Of a DNA stretch of 64,000 bases, positions 1-11,227 are shown piece after piece. Made by a program: the position numbers and the translations under genes. The notes below the pieces were generated by a model. It did no database searches. It was not told where the DNA came from and worked only from the letters and a program-made list of their open reading frames with translations. Origin of the DNA: Lepraria neglecta (lineage: Eukaryota > Ascomycota > Lecanoromycetes > Lecanorales > Stereocaulaceae). The stretch spans positions 1,426,001 to 1,490,000 of the forward strand of contig CM065648.1 in the NCBI GenBank assembly GCA_033220425.1, in the 5' to 3' direction. The stretch's first letter is position 1; each line of letters opens with the position of its first letter.

Positions 1-143
1 AAGTAGGCATCGTCGAGATGGGGAACGAACGGACCTGTGAGCTGTATTTGCTTCAAAGTCTCTCTGAAGCAAGCATCCGCCTATCTGGAAGCAGTGGTCA
101 TAGAATTATTCCGGCCTTGAACCGTGCTCAAGCAACCTCTAAC

Positions 144-2119
144 TCAGTAGCTTCTCCCGAAAAGACACCACGCCTCCGCTTTGTTCTTGCACTGCGGATT
201 GCAGCAAGCAGTCTCTCCCTTCACGACTCCCTCCGGCTGATCGAACGGAATGCACAAGCTCTTCGCTCCCATGCTTGGTGCCCGCTCGTCTTGCGGCGTG
301 TCGTCATTCTCTTCTTTCCGCGCGCTGAGATCCTTGATTTCGTCTTCGCATTTCTCTGTTAGGCAGGAGGGAATGAGACAGACGTTCTTCGAGTTCAGTG
401 CTGGCACGAAGTCATCCCAGTTGGTAATCTTCTTCACGTGTGATTTGAACTTCTCGTCCGCGCGGTCGTAGAGATCCTTTTGAATTGTGTCCAGCAATCC
501 CTGGACTCCAGTGGCTAGCTCAGAGATCTGAATTGTGCCCTTTCCTTCGATGTCGCGCCGCGATGTCGTAACTTGGTGCGCTGCGGCATCCTTGGGACCG
601 AACTCAAGGCGTAGGGGTAATCCTTTCTGTTCCCAGTCGTTGAATTTCCACCCCGGAGAGTAGCCCTCCCGGAGATCCGTTTCCACGCGAATGTCTGCAG
701 CTTTTAGGACCAGTGCCAACGCGTCGACTTGTTCATACAATGCTGCCCGATCTTGCTCCGAAGTCTTCGCTGTAATACCGACCGGGACGATGACGACTTG
801 TCTTCGAGACACACGGGGAGGAACGACGAGACCGCGGTCATCACCATGTGTCATGACCATTACGCCGATTGTTCTCGTAGATAATCCCCATGAGTTCTGA
901 AAGACGTTCAAGGGAGGTTTCTTTTCGCCTTCCTTCCCGGAAGGATCTTCGACGGTGATGCCGAACATATTGCTGAAGTTCTGTCCGAGGTGATGGCTGG
1001 TTCCTCCTTGTATACCTCGCCCCGTCGTGGAGATGAATCCCTCAACAGTCTCAGTGTAATCCGCACCGGCTAGAATATTATCAGCATCGCCGCTGGGAGC
1101 TATGGGGTGGGCACGTGGACCGACCAAATTTCTCTTTCTCAGTCTTGCGTCCTCGTATGACCGGAACCGCAAGTAATTGTTCGTATACTCCTGCGTAAAA
1201 TTCTAAGATTTGCCGAACCTCTGTTTGTGCCTCTCGCTGCCTCAGGTGCGCAGTGTGTCCTTCTTGCCAACTAGAACTGGGTCAGCCTACGAACAAGGGT
1301 GGGGGGAAGGGGGGGGGCATACTGGAATTCTCTTGTCCGCAGGAAAGGTTGAGGATGTTTGAACTCCCACCGAACCACCCTAGTACGCGTTAACTCGAAG
1401 CCCCACAGTGTAGACGTTCAAAGAGCTTTGGCTTACGAGTTCCACTGGTTGAGGCGTAGAGGAAGGTCTCGATGGCTTCGAATCCATTTGGCGTAGTAGG
1501 GGTACATGACAGTCTCTGAGGTGGGGCGTATGGCGATCTTCTTTTCTAGCGGGGTTTTGCCTCTGCCGCCAATGTCAATGTTCCCAGAGCACCCAATGCG
1601 ATTGTAAGGAATGGCTTACGCATGTGTGACCCATGCCACCTCGGCGGCGAACCCCTCAATGTGGGCCTTCTCTCGATTGAGGACTTCCTCAGAGACGAAC
1701 AGAGGAAATGCGCAATCGTCTACCCCGATCTTCTCAATCTTGTCACCGAACCAAGCTTGGATTTTCTTCCAGATAAAGTATGAGGCGGGCTTGAGTATGT
1801 AGCATCCTGAAATGTCGTAATAGTCAAGAAAGTCGCCTTTTGTCAGTACCTGCTGGTACCACCCGGAGAAATCATCTTCTCTAGCGACAGTGATGCCCAC
1901 CAGCTCAACACCTTCTAATTTTTTAGACGGCTTGCTCACTGCATTTCTAGCCTCCGACCTGCTAGCTTCTTTGGTTGTGTTGGTCGCGGACTTGTTTGCT
2001 TTCTGAGCAGCCAGCCTCTCTTGCTTCTCGGCCTTTTTCTGAGCGCTCTTTGAGGATTTTTCACCCTCAGCTCTGCCTAGGTTGATTGCAGGAGTTTGGT
2101 CTGCCATTTCTGTGTCCAT
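144..2119 (-). CDS. Cytosolic prolyl-tRNA synthetase, eukaryotic type
   Basis: Class II synthetase that charges tRNA-Pro for cytosolic translation. After an N-terminal Lys/Ala-rich linker (about residues 10-70) the catalytic core begins, with motif 2 region residues [10 protein letters not shown] and TREFQ, then [11 protein letters not shown] and [12 protein letters not shown]. The C-terminal zinc-binding domain carries paired cysteines ([11 protein letters not shown]) and ends in the family signature CLFGRSY. Frame continuity needs four short introns, near 1569-1617, 1380-1436 (phase 2), about 1275-1320 (it contains a long C tract on the coding strand) and about 1074-1128, where the donor is the unusual GTCGGT. 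Spliced length is about 590 residues. The start at 2119 opens the only long N-terminal frame; a second Met lies four codons in. Intact. Confidence 0.93.
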
Positions 2120-2608
2120 TGTGAAGGTGAAGTGAGAGACAAATTCTGGTCCGAGGCAGACAGGGATTAATTCCCATATGAGTTAGCATTTCGGTTTAAG
2201 CTTGGAGCCCGGGAACTAGCAGACTAGCGTCTTAATTTCCCATTCGCCAATACCAATCGTGACAGAGGTCCCCGTCGCCAGCTGCTCTTTCCCTCACTAT
2301 TGTTTGTCGCTCGTTACTCTTCCATTCTTTGTATCTGCCTCTTTAGGGTCCGTTTCGCGTCCACGTACGACAGATTTATCAGTCCGAGAGAAGCAGCCAT
2401 TGAAGACTATTGAGGAAAGCTACAGGTACATCGCTCGGGGTGCACGATTCCTTGCTTGGAGCAGAGGTACTTAAGAGGTGGTCTACACGCCGACAAACAC
2501 GATGCATTGATGCATACGCAACCCAAGGCGCCCAAGGCGTATCATCGCGCCGACAAGAAGACAGCGTCAATTCGTCATCGAAGAGTTCGTCCGATCAAGA
2601 CGAGAGAC

Positions 2609-4513
2609 ATGGCGGTGATCAGGTCTACTGCTCTACTCGCAGCGCTCGCATCCGCAATGTCTACAGCTGCAGCACAGAATTGTATACCTCTGAAGGGCTC
2701 AACGCAATGCTCGGCCTTCAACGCGTCATCCATCTCCACGGACTCCACTCTTACTGGGCTTTTGTAAGCATGTCCACAATGTAAGCCGCGAGGCTGCCAT
2801 TGCGCGTTGCTAACAGCCTGCAGTCCTTTTCTTGCATTCGTTTCCAACACCCAAACGTTCGATACTCAATTAAGACAATACGTAAATTCAAGCTACGTTC
2901 AATTGAAGTACGTACCACGATTCAAATGGCAGAACGATCCACTGATGTCATTTCCAGGTATCAGACACTGCTTGGGTGCAGCAACGTCAATCTTACCAAT
3001 ACAACTAATCTTTACGCACGATATACAACTAGTGTAATATGTAATGCCATTGTACAGAATTCGATCAAGCCATGCTCGCTTTCCAGTGCACAATCGCCGC
3101 CACTCTGTGCTGAATCTTGTGTATGTCAGATGGAAGATCATTGGAAGAGCTGATGCTGATGCAAAGTAGGCTCAACAAGCGACCAGTGAAGAAGAGATTG
3201 CCGTCAACAGCCAACTTTGCAGCAACCCAGGCCCAGACTACTTGGACCAGATACGTGCAGACTTCACGAACTGTGCGCTTCCCAGCGACTCGCTCAGCGG
3301 AGCATGTATCACTGGAGAAGAGAATGAACCAAACAATTGCGGCTTCTCCACAAACCTCCAAGGCCTCTGCGGCTACTGTGGATCCAGCTCTCCCAATGCA
3401 ACAGACTCGTGCTGTATTGGGTCAAACGTGACCAATCGGTGTCAAGGCGTTACACTACCGACAATGACCGCCATGCCTCCTCTATTTCCGTCATCAACAT
3501 CCAGCAGCACTCCGTCTGCCACTAGTGGAGCGGCGCAAAAGGGTTCCGGTCTCTCAGGAGGTGCAATTGCCGGGATTGTTGTTGGTGCTGTCGTTGGGGC
3601 AGCTCTACTGCTAGGCCTGCTGCTGTTGTGCTACGTATGCTTTCGTAGGCGGCGAAGAGACCGTCAGGCCAATGTCTTCAACCGGCCTACCCCCCACGAA
3701 GAGGTGGACCCAGCATGGCATTTGCACCACAGCCAGGAAACCAAGAGCTTCCGCCGGATTACGGACCACAGCCTGGAGGACGTGTTGCGCGGATGTCAGC
3801 ATTGGAAGGCAACTCTAGCGACTCCCCGTTCTACGGCGCGGCGGCGGTAGGCGATGCAGCCCGAGGGACCAACAAGCGCTACGGCGATACGTCTGAATCC
3901 GAGGGATATTATGGCGACACGCCCGAGTCTCGCAAAGCTGCTCCGACTGCAGGAAGGCGGAACGGGTCATTGTCAAGTCAGTCCGCATTGGGAGCATTGG
4001 ACGACCCCAGTTCACCGAACACCGACGGACAGCTCTCCTCACCAGAAGGCGTCACCAGTGGACAGTCAGAGCAGCTTCCTTTCTTCAAAGACTATTATTC
4101 AGAGGACGAGATCCACCCTAACGACAAGGTCGCCACCCTTTGGGCATACCAACCACGTGCTGGCGACGAGTTTGAGCTTGAAAGAGGTGACATGCTCAAG
4201 GTCGTAGGCATCTGGGACGATGGGTGGGCGACCGGTGTTCGGATAAATGAGCGAGCGGAAGACTACGATCCAAAGCGCAAACTACAGAGAGACAGTGGAG
4301 TTTCCAATGGGTCAGGCAGAGGAGACTCTCCTCCCCCGAGCGGAGAGCTTAAAGCATTCCCAGTAAGTTGGTACCCTGATATTGACTGATTCTTGCTGAC
4401 ACGAGATTCAGCTTGTTTGCGTTTGCCTTCCCGAATACTGGAAACAAACCATCGAAGGAGACGCTTCCTCTGACAACGGAGCAAGCGGCCCACCTGGAGG
4501 CTTTGGACCTTGA
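2609..4513 (+). CDS. Membrane-anchored SH3-domain protein with Cys-rich ectodomain (one frameshift)
   Basis: Predicted type I surface protein: signal peptide (MAVIRSTALLAALASAMSTA), a Cys-rich ectodomain with several N-glycosylation sites and a Cys cluster near 3340-3430, a Ser/Thr-rich stalk, one transmembrane helix (GAIAGIVVGAVVGAALLLGL) followed by an Arg-rich stop-transfer, then a low-complexity tail and an SH3 domain (ATLWAYQPRAGDEFELERGD). Introns lie at about 2766-2822, 2907-2956, 3121-3172 and 4371-4411; the last restores the end LVCVCLPEYWKQ...GFGP. Between the transmembrane part and the SH3 tail the frame must change by one base in the C6 run near 3690; no GT-AG pair of suitable phase explains it. 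This is either a real mutation or a homopolymer sequencing error. Layout resembles fungal Fus1-like SH3 membrane proteins, but I do not assign a symbol. Confidence 0.8.
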
Positions 4514-5205
4514 GTTGTTTCGTACATGTACCGCCAGTGCACCTTTCATTTTCCAATTCTACGACATGTCGACGCCACGAGCACATGCTACTGGGTTTTC
4601 ACTTCGGCGTTCAAGATTCTTTTACGGCTTCGGAGATACCGCTGTGTTTGAAGTTCACCACTACGAGTTGCAATAGCTTGTCGCCGTTCGCCTGTGTTCC
4701 ATTTTGCATTCGGCTATACCCCCATACGTTGCATATGACAGCGCACAGCATTTGTAATTGACATGGCTTCCTAGCTTCCTTAGCTTGGGTTGTATATATT
4801 GAACAGCGTTATAGAAGTCGAGGCGAGTAATCGAAGACTATAATCTGACTTGTCTTGCTACTTCCAATTTTGCTGACTTTACTTATCTCCGAAGCTTTTT
4901 TCTGACCTGTCTGTTTCGTCTCTGCTCTTTCATGGCCTGCCGAGCCAACCGGAGACGCTAGTATGCAAGGTACAACCGCACTTCGAAGGCACAATTTGGG
5001 TTAGCGGAAGGGCCATCAGCTGGTTCCGCACGCGACTAAACCCTCGGGCTGCGGATATTGCGGAGTTTGTAATTTCAGAATGATGTAAACATTGACCGGA
5101 CCAGAGTACAAAAAGCTGAGGAAATCCTCCCGTTGACGAAATAAAGATCTAGATATCTATCATTATTCCTAATTGTTGTTCAGCAGACAGCAGAAACATT
5201 TCAAA
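4514..5205. other. Intergenic, about 690 bp
   Basis: Holds the 3' flank of the SH3 gene and the promoter of the aldo-keto reductase. No conserved coding frame seen. Confidence 0.6.
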
Positions 5206-6444
5206 ATGGATCCAGCACCACCGCCAAAGTCAATCCTTGGGCGCCACCGCCTTCTCTCTCCCTCTGCCGCAGTCAAAGTCAGCCGCTATGCATTGGAGCC
5301 ATGAATTTTGGTGATGCTTGGTAAGATCTTCACCACCCATCATCTCCTTATATCCAGATTACTAATATTACCAAGGGCCGGCATGATGGGCGCCATGACG
5401 AAAGAATCCGTCTTTGAACTGCTTGACTACTTCCACTCACAAGGCGGCAACTTCATCGACAGAGCCAATAACTACCAAAACGAGCAATCTGAGTCCTGGA
5501 TTGGTGATTGGCTTGCCTCCCGCCCCGGTATTCGCGACCAGATGGTTATTGCGACGAAGTACACCACTGCCTTTAGTACCTATAAAGGCCACGACGGCAT
5601 TATTCAATCTAATACCGCGGGCAATGGGTCAAAATCTCTGCACGTGAGCGTTTACGCATCACTGCGGAAATTGAAGACAGATTATATCGACGTGTTGTAC
5701 GTACATTGGTGGGACTTTACTACGTCCATCCCGGAATTGATGCAGAGTTTGAATACGATCGTGCAGCAAGGCAAAGTCATCTACCTAGGCGTTAGCGATA
5801 CGCCTGCTTGGGTCGTCTCGAAAGCAAACCAATATGCGCGAGATCATGGATTGCGGCAGTTTGTGGTGTACCAAGGACAGTGGAGCGCTGCGAATAGGGA
5901 TTTCGAGCGCGACATCATCCCTATGTAAGCGTCAGAAGGAATGGGCCTAGCACCATGGGGCGCCCTAGGCGGCGGCGAGTTCAAGACGAAGAAGCAGCGC
6001 GAGGACCTGAAGAAATCAGGCGAAGGAGGCCGCAACATGGGCGGTCCTTCGGAGAAGCACTTGAAGCTTACCGACAAGCTTGGGGAGATCGCCAACAAGA
6101 AGAAAATAGCCATAACCTCCGTCGCCCTCGCCTACGTGATGCACAAAGCACCCTACGTCTTCCCCATCGTCGGCGGGCGTAAGATCGAGCACCTTAAGGG
6201 GAATGTTGAGGCCCTTGGGTTGGAGCTCAGTGATGAGGATATGAGCGACATTGACAACGCGGCACCATTTAATGTTGGGTTTCCTATGAATTTTCTGGGT
6301 GGGCCGAAGGGCGCGAAGGGACCGGGGGATGTGTGGTTGACGAATATGGCGGGGCATTTTGATTATGTGGAGAGTGGGAAGCCGATTCGGCCGTTTCAGG
6401 GAAGGTATGAGGAGAGGGGGAATCCGTTTGCTCCGAAGGAGTAG
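5206..6444 (+). pseudogene. Aryl-alcohol-dehydrogenase-type aldo-keto reductase, disrupted
   Basis: NADPH-dependent AKR of the fungal aryl-alcohol dehydrogenase/norsolorinic-acid-reductase-like group. Visible family parts: start MDPAPPPKSILGRHRLLSPS, the cofactor and active-site region GAMNFGDAW...GGNFIDRANNYQNEQSE (catalytic Asp/Tyr segment), KYTTAF, DVLYVHWWD, LGVSDTPAW, QGQWSAANRDFERDIIPM, then EGMGLAPWGALGGGEF and the C-terminal KIEHLKGN. One intron (about 5321-5376) joins GDAW to AGMMGAM. Two lesions are visible: one base is missing near 5285 (SR reads into the wrong frame where the family has SPLC.GAMNFG), and a TAA stands at 5929-5931 just after DIIPM, where the family has an amino acid. 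The sequence on both sides of the stop is in one frame and conserved. Probably a young pseudogene; RNA editing or assembly error are the alternatives. Confidence 0.82.
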
Positions 6445-7186
6445 GTGAGGGCAAGGATTTGTATGTATTACCTAGCCTGTTCTATGAACGGCTGTTTACG
6501 TCTGTGCATTTAGGGTGACGTTGCACCTTCAATGTTAGCGACCAAAAGGGGCGGATTTTGATATCTAGAGGTAATGGACCAGTGCTTTGCATCCTAATTC
6601 CATAACTGTACACCAATGCTCTTACCTTGCTGTGCTTGGATCTTCGAGCGTGGTTTTCCACCTCTCATTTATGCTTATGAAAAAGAATGAGCAAGTTTTC
6701 CTCACACATAGATAGAGGTCTATGAGTCAACTCTTATCGTGTTCGACTGTTTCTATAACTTTGTGCAATTATGCAGACTGCTAACCATATCAATGCTCTG
6801 GAACTCAATCGTATCTATTTTTCTTCCGTCGCTGTACTCCTATCTATCCTATAAGCCAGCAACCCTCATGCGTACCCATTTGGCCAACCCCTAAAAAATT
6901 GCACGTTGCCAGCTCAAGGGATACCTGCGCATTCGGAGCGCAGATTGCGCCTCTGATTTTGGCATATGAAAAAGAACGATTATTTCACGTGCGAAAAATA
7001 GAGGTTGATGAGTCAACTCCTATTATATTCGAATACAATTTTTATTTTTTCTCACATTTACCCAACAATTCAAACGCATCTACTTTCATTGCCAACACTG
7101 GTCAGACTCTTGCTACTAATAACGAGTCTTTGACATCATAGCACCTTACACGGCTACTAAAGCATACCTTCGATTACCAACAACAG
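6445..7186. other. Intergenic with a diverged direct duplication
   Basis: Two related stretches lie about 290 bp apart, from about 6660 and about 6949. They share CCTCT-ATTT, TATGAAAAAGAA and ATAGAGGT..ATGAGTCAACTC in order over about 80 bp. The second copy lies in an 80-codon frame (6899-7141) that continues in frame past its stop into a peptide similar to part of the minus-strand relic at 7723-7938. Confidence 0.55.
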
Positions 7187-7237
7187 ATCTTGACTGTGTA
7201 GTCCAATAAAGAAGATGTCACGAAGGGGCGTACCAAA
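7187..7237 (+). repeat. Perfect 51-bp inverted repeat, left arm
   Basis: Identical to the reverse complement of 7916-7966. It includes ATGTCACGAAGGGGCGTACC, the start of the minus-strand frame in the other arm. Perfect identity next to diverged flanks suggests a recent copy or gene conversion. Confidence 0.9.
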
Positions 7238-7476
7238 AGCACAAGCTCTGCAAAATAGGATGACGCGTAGGTAAAAAATCAATACCAATTATCAGCTATG
7301 CTATAAGTTTTAAATACACATCATACAACTCCTATATCAGCATGCACAACCTGCTCCACATTACAACTCATCCCACCATTCACACCCCTCCAGCTCAAAC
7401 CCTGCCATCCCCTTTCTCCATTCCTCCTTCCAAAACCTCAACATACCCTCTCTACTCAAATCCAGAGCCTGCAAAG

Positions 7477-7966
7477 TCAGCACACAAGCTTCCAAATCCT
7501 TCCCAGCAGCCAAGATTTTCGACTCCCTTGCGTCATAAGAATCCGAGTTGATGACATTTCAAAAATGAAGAACCCCTGCGTTGCTTCGATGATGTGCAGT
7601 TTCCATTCGTCGTTGTTTAAGACAACTTTGACGTTTGTGAGGCTGAAAGCCTTTTCTAAGTCATAGGCATGCCTCTTCAGGCAGCGTCCTCGACATGTGC
7701 CCCACCATTTCGACATTTCTTTTTAGGGTTCTGAGAAGGCGAGGAGGAGTTCGGCGGTGCTTAGGTTTCTGCCGTCTGATAGGGTGAGTCTTTCGATGAG
7801 GGACCATACTTCCGCCGATTTGTTGGAGAAAAAATCGGTCCTGTTGAGGACTTGTTGTTGGTACTTAAAGGTTTGCTTCAGCGGTTGTGTAAGGTGTTTA
7901 TGGTGTTGAAGATCCTTTGGTACGCCCCTTCGTGACATCTTCTTTATTGGACTACACAGTCAAGAT
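7477..7966 (-). pseudogene. Unrecognised decayed gene between inverted repeat arms
   Basis: Two adjacent minus-strand frames, 7938-7723 (MSRRGVPKDLQ..., with TFKYQQQVL and SLIERLTLSDGRNLSTAELL) and 7716-7477 (KAFSLTNVKVVLNNDEWKLH), read like one broken protein. The plus strand at about 7142-7240 encodes a related peptide (LLKHTFDYQQQILT, then SNKED) in opposite orientation, so two copies of the same sequence family sit head to head here. I do not recognise the family and give no function. Confidence 0.4.
7916..7966 (-). repeat. Perfect 51-bp inverted repeat, right arm
   Basis: Reverse complement of 7187-7237; see that entry. Confidence 0.9.
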
Positions 7967-8064
7967 TGAACCATTGTATTCATCAACTGAACTTTATACC
8001 TGTATAAAGTCAAGGGGCGAGACCTACGGAAGCCTTGAGGTTTCTCAAGCTTCTATCGTTGATC

Positions 8065-9212
8065 TTATGTGATGGCAGGAGAGCCGTCCAAACCCAATCG
8101 CGAGGCACGATTTGGCCAAGTGGTGAAGAACGATTTCCGGATCAAACGAACATTCCGGAACAAAAATTCCCTGTTACCAACAACTTTATCCAGTCGTTCA
8201 TTCGATAGGACATGCGGATGTTGGATCGCGACATTATCGGAAACGATATGCAGATATGCAAAAGCGGTCCGGCCTTCATTCGATGCCTGTGTCATGTAAC
8301 CAACCTCACAGTCCACCCACCTACATCTCGGCTGCCACTCTTCCAACCACGCTTTGTCTTATAGAGAGAAGTCGACACCGTGACATGAGCCCCATCATGC
8401 ACGCTGGGCGAAATCCTCGCGCTTCGTTGCAGAACTTTCTACCATTCCATCAGTCTTCCGTTCAAGAAACTGCGATCTCCAGTCGCGAGCCACTCGTTTG
8501 GTTTGGCTTCGGGAGACAATGATCCTGTTTTTCCGATGTATAGAACGAATTTAAATTTGTTCAGGATCTGCAGAGCGCGTATGAGATGGCCAGGAATGTC
8601 GCCCCAGAAGCTGACCATGTATCCGAGGAAAGCAACGGAAACTCTATCGGTTCGTCTGGGCTTCTGCCATACAAACAAGTTGTTGCTTTCTGCAGGACAG
8701 CCTTCCCACAAATGGTCAGGTTCTAAATGGTGAACGTATCCTACGACAACGATATCGACAGGGCCCATCTGCGCCAGATTCGAGCTCAACAATACCTCCA
8801 TGCACTCAGCATTCGTCGGTAATCTGTATTGAACGCTCGTCAAAGATCTCTTTTCGAGAGCATAATAAGTCGCAACTAGGGCTGCGTAGTGCCGCACGTA
8901 ATCTTCGCCACGGAAGCAGTTCAGTTGTATGGTTGTAGATTCGATAGGTGTAGTCGTCGGCCTCTGCCAGTTGAAAGGCTTATCTGTCTTTTCATTGTGG
9001 GAAATGTGTACGGGTGGATATCTCGTATAAGGCGTTCTGATGATGACTCGCGAATAATAGCCATTTTGGATGCCCGGATGTATTTTCGAAGCAGCACAGT
9101 CGTATAGGGAAGCACCCATAGAGTGAGTTTCGGCGGGTACACTGCTGCATCGCTGGAGTTCTAGAGGCTCTACGCCTTGGACTAGTTTCTCAGGTGTTAC
9201 TCTCGACATCAT
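8065..9212 (-). pseudogene. Nucleoside-phosphorylase-like protein, probably disrupted
   Basis: The sequence reads like a purine/uridine phosphorylase (PNP_UDP superfamily) fold: FVLYIGKTGSLSPEAKP (counterpart of the phosphate/ribose-binding Gly loop), GAHVTVSTSLY, then RWVDCEVGYMTQA with FAYLHIVSDN, matching the nucleoside-binding Glu plus VSDN arrangement of the superfamily. N-terminal conserved-looking blocks are CFRGEDYVRHYAALV, RLPTNAECMEVLL and VVVGYVHHLEPDHLW. The frame from 9212 meets a TAG at about 8436-8438 and continues in the same frame to about 8360, where a one-base shift is needed to reach WLEEWQPRCRWVDCE. A short intron (GTAG...CCCAG, about 46 nt) could remove the stop, but I see none that fixes the shift. 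Superfamily assignment is from motif pattern only; substrate unknown. Confidence 0.55.
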
Positions 9213-10014
9213 TGTCTATAGCTGAACCAGTTTCTAGGTTCACAGGAGCTGATTGGAAGACTTGCGAGATGTAGATTTTGTGAGAATAGATAGCATGTGT
9301 ACTGAAAGATAGGAGATCTGGGGGGCAGAGGCAACCCTTAATTATTCTTAGAACTGTTCTGGTGACACAGGCTCGCCGCCACCAGGCAACAAACGTCAGG
9401 CAAGATTTCCCCCTCTAGTCCCTCTAGGACATTGCTAGGTACACACTATTGGTCAACTAGTTGGAATCTTCTTGGTGGTATCTACCACATGTGTGTGCTA
9501 GGTGTTGCAAAGATCCGAGCAAGTGTCAGCCGGTTCCATAGCTCTCATACTGTGTTCTAGGGTTTGAAGAGAGATTATCAACGCGCAAGGCCCGCGAATT
9601 GACGTGCGGCCTCGGAGCATGCGAGATCTTGGAACCTTGGATCTCAGAGGGTGGGCTTAGATTTTGGCCTGGATCTGGCTCTTCGAACTGTTGCCGTTTC
9701 GCGAGGCATCCCGCTGTATGATTGGGGCTCAAAGCTGAGATATACCATGCCTCTCCCCATCCTATCGAGTAGACAGGGGTCAAGCAGTATTAGAGCACCT
9801 ATAAGTTGTGTTCCTGGGGCGCTAGATATGTTCGCGGCTTATCCATTGGCTGTGTACAGCGGCCTCTTGTGCCAGGTGAACAGTCGAGATTGGAAATGCT
9901 TCTGTCAAGAAGTCTCTGTCCAATTGAGAAAAGTATTTCACCAATTCCGTCCCTTGTCCACCCGCCCTTGCATGAGTGGTGTGCCCCGGAGAAGCCCGGA
10001 GATCCCCCATTAAT
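9213..10014. other. Intergenic, about 800 bp
   Basis: Upstream flank of the phosphorylase-like gene. No conserved coding frame, RNA gene or repeat recognised. Confidence 0.5.
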
Positions 10015-10425
10015 TAGGCGCTAATTACGCTATTTATATGATTTATCAGCCTGTACGCGCCCTCTTGCCCTCTATACAGTCGCGCAGTCTCTAGGGTATA
10101 CTATAGACCTGCTTATTGATAAATAGGATAGTAACCTTCTCCCAGCCCTCCAATAGCAGCTCTATTAGAGACTACTCGTCGAAATGGGGGCGCTTCTGGA
10201 CGTATACCTTAGGCGCGTGCCAGTAATTCTCTATGGGGGCAAAATTGGGTGACTCAGCGCAGTTGAAGTACGTCTCCAGGCCATAATCCTTCTTCCAGCG
10301 CGCTACCGGGTTATTTTTCTTAGCAGTAGGGCCCCTAGCGTGCCCCGAATCACCGTCCTCTTCTAGTATAAGCTTATCCCCCCCGCGGATCCATTTTTTG
10401 ACCTCGGGCTCCAGAATTTGGTTAG
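10015..10425 (-). mobile_element. Tc1/mariner transposase fragment (C-terminal DDE half)
   Basis: The minus strand encodes the second half of a DDE transposase: LILEEDGDSGHARGP (second catalytic Asp), NPVARWKKDYGLETYFNCAE, SPNFAPIENYW (the usual SPDLxPIENxW with the third catalytic Asp changed to Asn), EGWEKV and FINKQV. The N-terminal half is missing and the remaining frame has at least two stop codons, so this is a dead fragment. GAC/GAT to Asn and the TAG codons fit C-to-T changes typical of RIP, though the stretch is far less AT-rich than the block after 51 kb. Confidence 0.8.
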
Positions 10426-11227
10426 TCCGTTAACACCGAGATCGTAGAGAGCGAACTGACAGCGATGTAGTTCCCTAAGACAAATCATGAGGTTAGTATA
10501 CAAGTATATGGAAGGACCTGAGGGAGCTTACTCGGTCATAAATTATTTCGGAACGGTGATGAAATCTATGATGAGCGAGCCTCTGCCGCTCTTATGGTCG
10601 GGACACGAGATCAGTCGTACTATGGGCGTGGCAAATTTTGGGCGAAAGGCGGGACAGATTTGGTGTTAGGGATGCAGAATGAAAAGCAAAATCTTGGCTC
10701 TAACGAATCATGGACACATTTAAACTTTAATTCGAGTCTCGTTCCATCCAATGTTTGTTTAGCAATTGGAGGCGTTTTATCTTAGAGCATGATTTGCAAA
10801 CCCACTACTCGAGAAGATTGCCAGCAATCACCAAAATATATCAATGAGATACTACTTCGCCGCGCGTCGGGATCGTCAAACACGTCTGCACATGTTGTTC
10901 ACCCGTGCTCGCCAATGCGTGAACATCTCTTCGTTGCTCTTTTTGAGCAATTCATCTGCAATACTCAGCCAGGGTGTCATGCAAAGCTACCTATCTGAAA
11001 CAATTATTGTAGTCTGAATGCACCAGCCACAAAGCCTAGCTCGCCCTGCAATCCTCGATGATGGACATTGAAGTCCTCCATAAAACATCCTTCTGACCCA
11101 GATTTACAGCGCACGCTGGGCAGCCTGGCCGTTGTGCAAATGGCGCGTTAGTGTAGCTAAAGAACCACCGATGATGCAATTGTTAATGAACATACAAGAA
11201 GCGAAATTGAGTTGAAGAGGGTCCCAA
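10426..11227. other. Intergenic, about 800 bp
   Basis: Between the transposase fragment and the RGS-LOV gene. Only short frames without conserved features. Confidence 0.5.

Noticed and set aside
18-362. Plus-strand frame at the window start
   Set aside because: It lies opposite the conserved C-terminus of prolyl-tRNA synthetase and has no conserved feature.
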